DNA from: an uncultured Brachyspira sp.
Lineage (GTDB): Bacteria > Spirochaetota > Brachyspiria > Brachyspirales > Brachyspiraceae
Assembly: GCF_949287625.1 (NCBI RefSeq)
Contig: NZ_CASEGO010000037.1
Location: 1 to 22,443, forward strand
Length of the DNA stretch: 22,443 nucleotides
Direction of reading: 5' to 3'
The number at the start of each line of letters is the position of its first letter. Position 1 is the first letter of the stretch. Under the pieces are notes generated by a model. It was not told where the DNA came from and made no database searches. It worked only from the letters and a program-made list of their open reading frames with translations. A program made the translations under genes and the position numbers. Positions 21,730 to 22,443 of the stretch are shown piece after piece.

Positions 21730-22443
21730 ATGGTGTCAAGCACTAAAGGAACTATATTAAATTATTTCGGACTTTCAAATACATACAATCCTTTTACAGA
21801 TGAAAACTCTCTATATACAGCAGAAAATCTATATTTTGAAATACCTAATGATGAGCCTTTTGAAAATGCAGGATATGCGGCAGTATCAACAGGGCTTTTG
21901 ACTAATTCTCTGGCATTTCTTAATGACTGTACATTTGAGATATATGATGATAATAAAAAAATAGCTGATTTAGTAAATGTAATAGGAGAGATAGGAAATG
22001 ATAAATATATGCCTCAGGAGGGGCAGATATTTTGGTTTAATAAAGATTCTATGAGAGGTACTTATTTTTTAAATAGCACTTATAAAGGAAAAAAGCTAAA
22101 GATAGTAAGAGGGCGTTTTATAACTACTTCAATAACTTCAGGTGTTCTTAATGATATTTTTGAAAGGACAGTTGGTGTTCCTTCTTACATAGAGGAGATT
22201 AATAGTATGATAGACAGTATAAAAAATAATTCTGCTTTTATAATAAAAGAAGTTGTAACAAAAACAGGAACTGGTACTCAGGAGTGGGCACTAGATTGGA
22301 GAGATGATTTAGAGTATTTGCAGGTATCAGGATATATAGGAGCTAGTAATTATACAGGTGAGTTCGGACTTTATAATAATTTTAGTAATGATAAAGCACC
22401 ATTTATAGGCTGGTTATCAAAAAATTATTATGGAGGTACGTTT
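21730..22443 (+). CDS. Phage-tail-associated protein, partial (runs off window)
   Basis: An open frame from the ATG at 21730 runs 238 codons to the end of the window without a stop, so the C-terminus is missing. AGGAG at 21716-21720 supports the start. The product is soluble and rich in Asn, Thr, Tyr and Gly, with features such as 'TILNYFGLSNTYNPFTDEN', 'RGTYFLNSTYKGKKLKIVRG' and 'IKEVVTKTGTGTQEWALDW'. No domain was recognised. Its place after Dit-like and Tal-like genes suggests a tail fibre, tip or receptor-binding protein. That is inference from order only. Confidence 0.55.
   Translation, partial: MVSSTKGTILNYFGLSNTYNPFTDENSLYTAENLYFEIPNDEPFENAGYAAVSTGLLTNSLAFLNDCTFEIYDDNKKIADLVNVIGEIGNDKYMPQEGQIFWFNKDSMRGTYFLNSTYKGKKLKIVRGRFITTSITSGVLNDIFERTVGVPSYIEEINSMIDSIKNNSAFIIKEVVTKTGTGTQEWALDWRDDLEYLQVSGYIGASNYTGEFGLYNNFSNDKAPFIGWLSKNYYGGTF

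Noticed and set aside
1..22443. CRISPR array, rRNA or tRNA genes
   Set aside because: No regular direct-repeat array and no recognisable rRNA or tRNA sequence was found by reading both strands; a covariance-model search was not possible here.

Overview
The window is very AT-rich, with A/T-ending codons throughout. Its genes look like those of an anaerobic, flagellated spirochaete, and Brachyspira is my best guess. The guess rests on an FlgM-like anti-sigma factor, a long chemoreceptor, two iron-type alcohol dehydrogenases, a PTS EIIA protein and base composition. It is an inference, not a database match.

Layout. 1-716 has no gene. It is AT-rich with at least four exact copies of the DnaA-box-like 9-mer TTATCAACA plus near-copies, so it is a candidate replication origin. 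726-2458 holds an overlapping pair: a histidine-kinase-like protein that has lost its catalytic motifs, and a multi-pass membrane protein ending in a LuxR-type HTH. On the minus strand, rsmI (16S rRNA methyltransferase) is followed by an flgM-like gene; rsmI has no in-frame ATG/GTG/TTG before its conserved core. The gene-free 3706-4697 carries three parS-like palindromes (ParB sites), which supports the nearby origin. Next come a TonB-like protein and a PTS EIIA protein.

6622-14961 is bounded by two iron-dependent alcohol dehydrogenases. Between them are two compact same-strand modules. Module A (8002-9501) encodes a HEPN-like protein, an unrecognised protein split by a frameshift at a 10-A run, and a SecB-like chaperone, which is reminiscent of toxin-antitoxin-chaperone loci. 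It lies between two nearly identical terminators. Module B (9645-13623) encodes a charged helical protein, a glycine-zipper protein with a CFI-box-like C-terminal domain, an unrecognised protein and a Ycf46-like AAA+ ATPase. Modules A and B are the best candidates for undescribed systems.

15219-17417 is a dCache chemoreceptor. 17461-18957 holds two copies of one repeat element. The first is about 210 bp and empty. The second carries a PD-(D/E)XK Rpn-family nuclease gene that appears to be transcribed without a leader. From 19080 to the window end are phage-tail-like genes (Dit-like, Tal-like, and a partial gene running off the end), interrupted by one copy of a second repeat family that also occurs near 4180 and 6144.

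All genes except rsmI and flgM are on the plus strand, as expected if replication moves rightward from an origin at the left. No tRNA, rRNA or CRISPR array was recognised.
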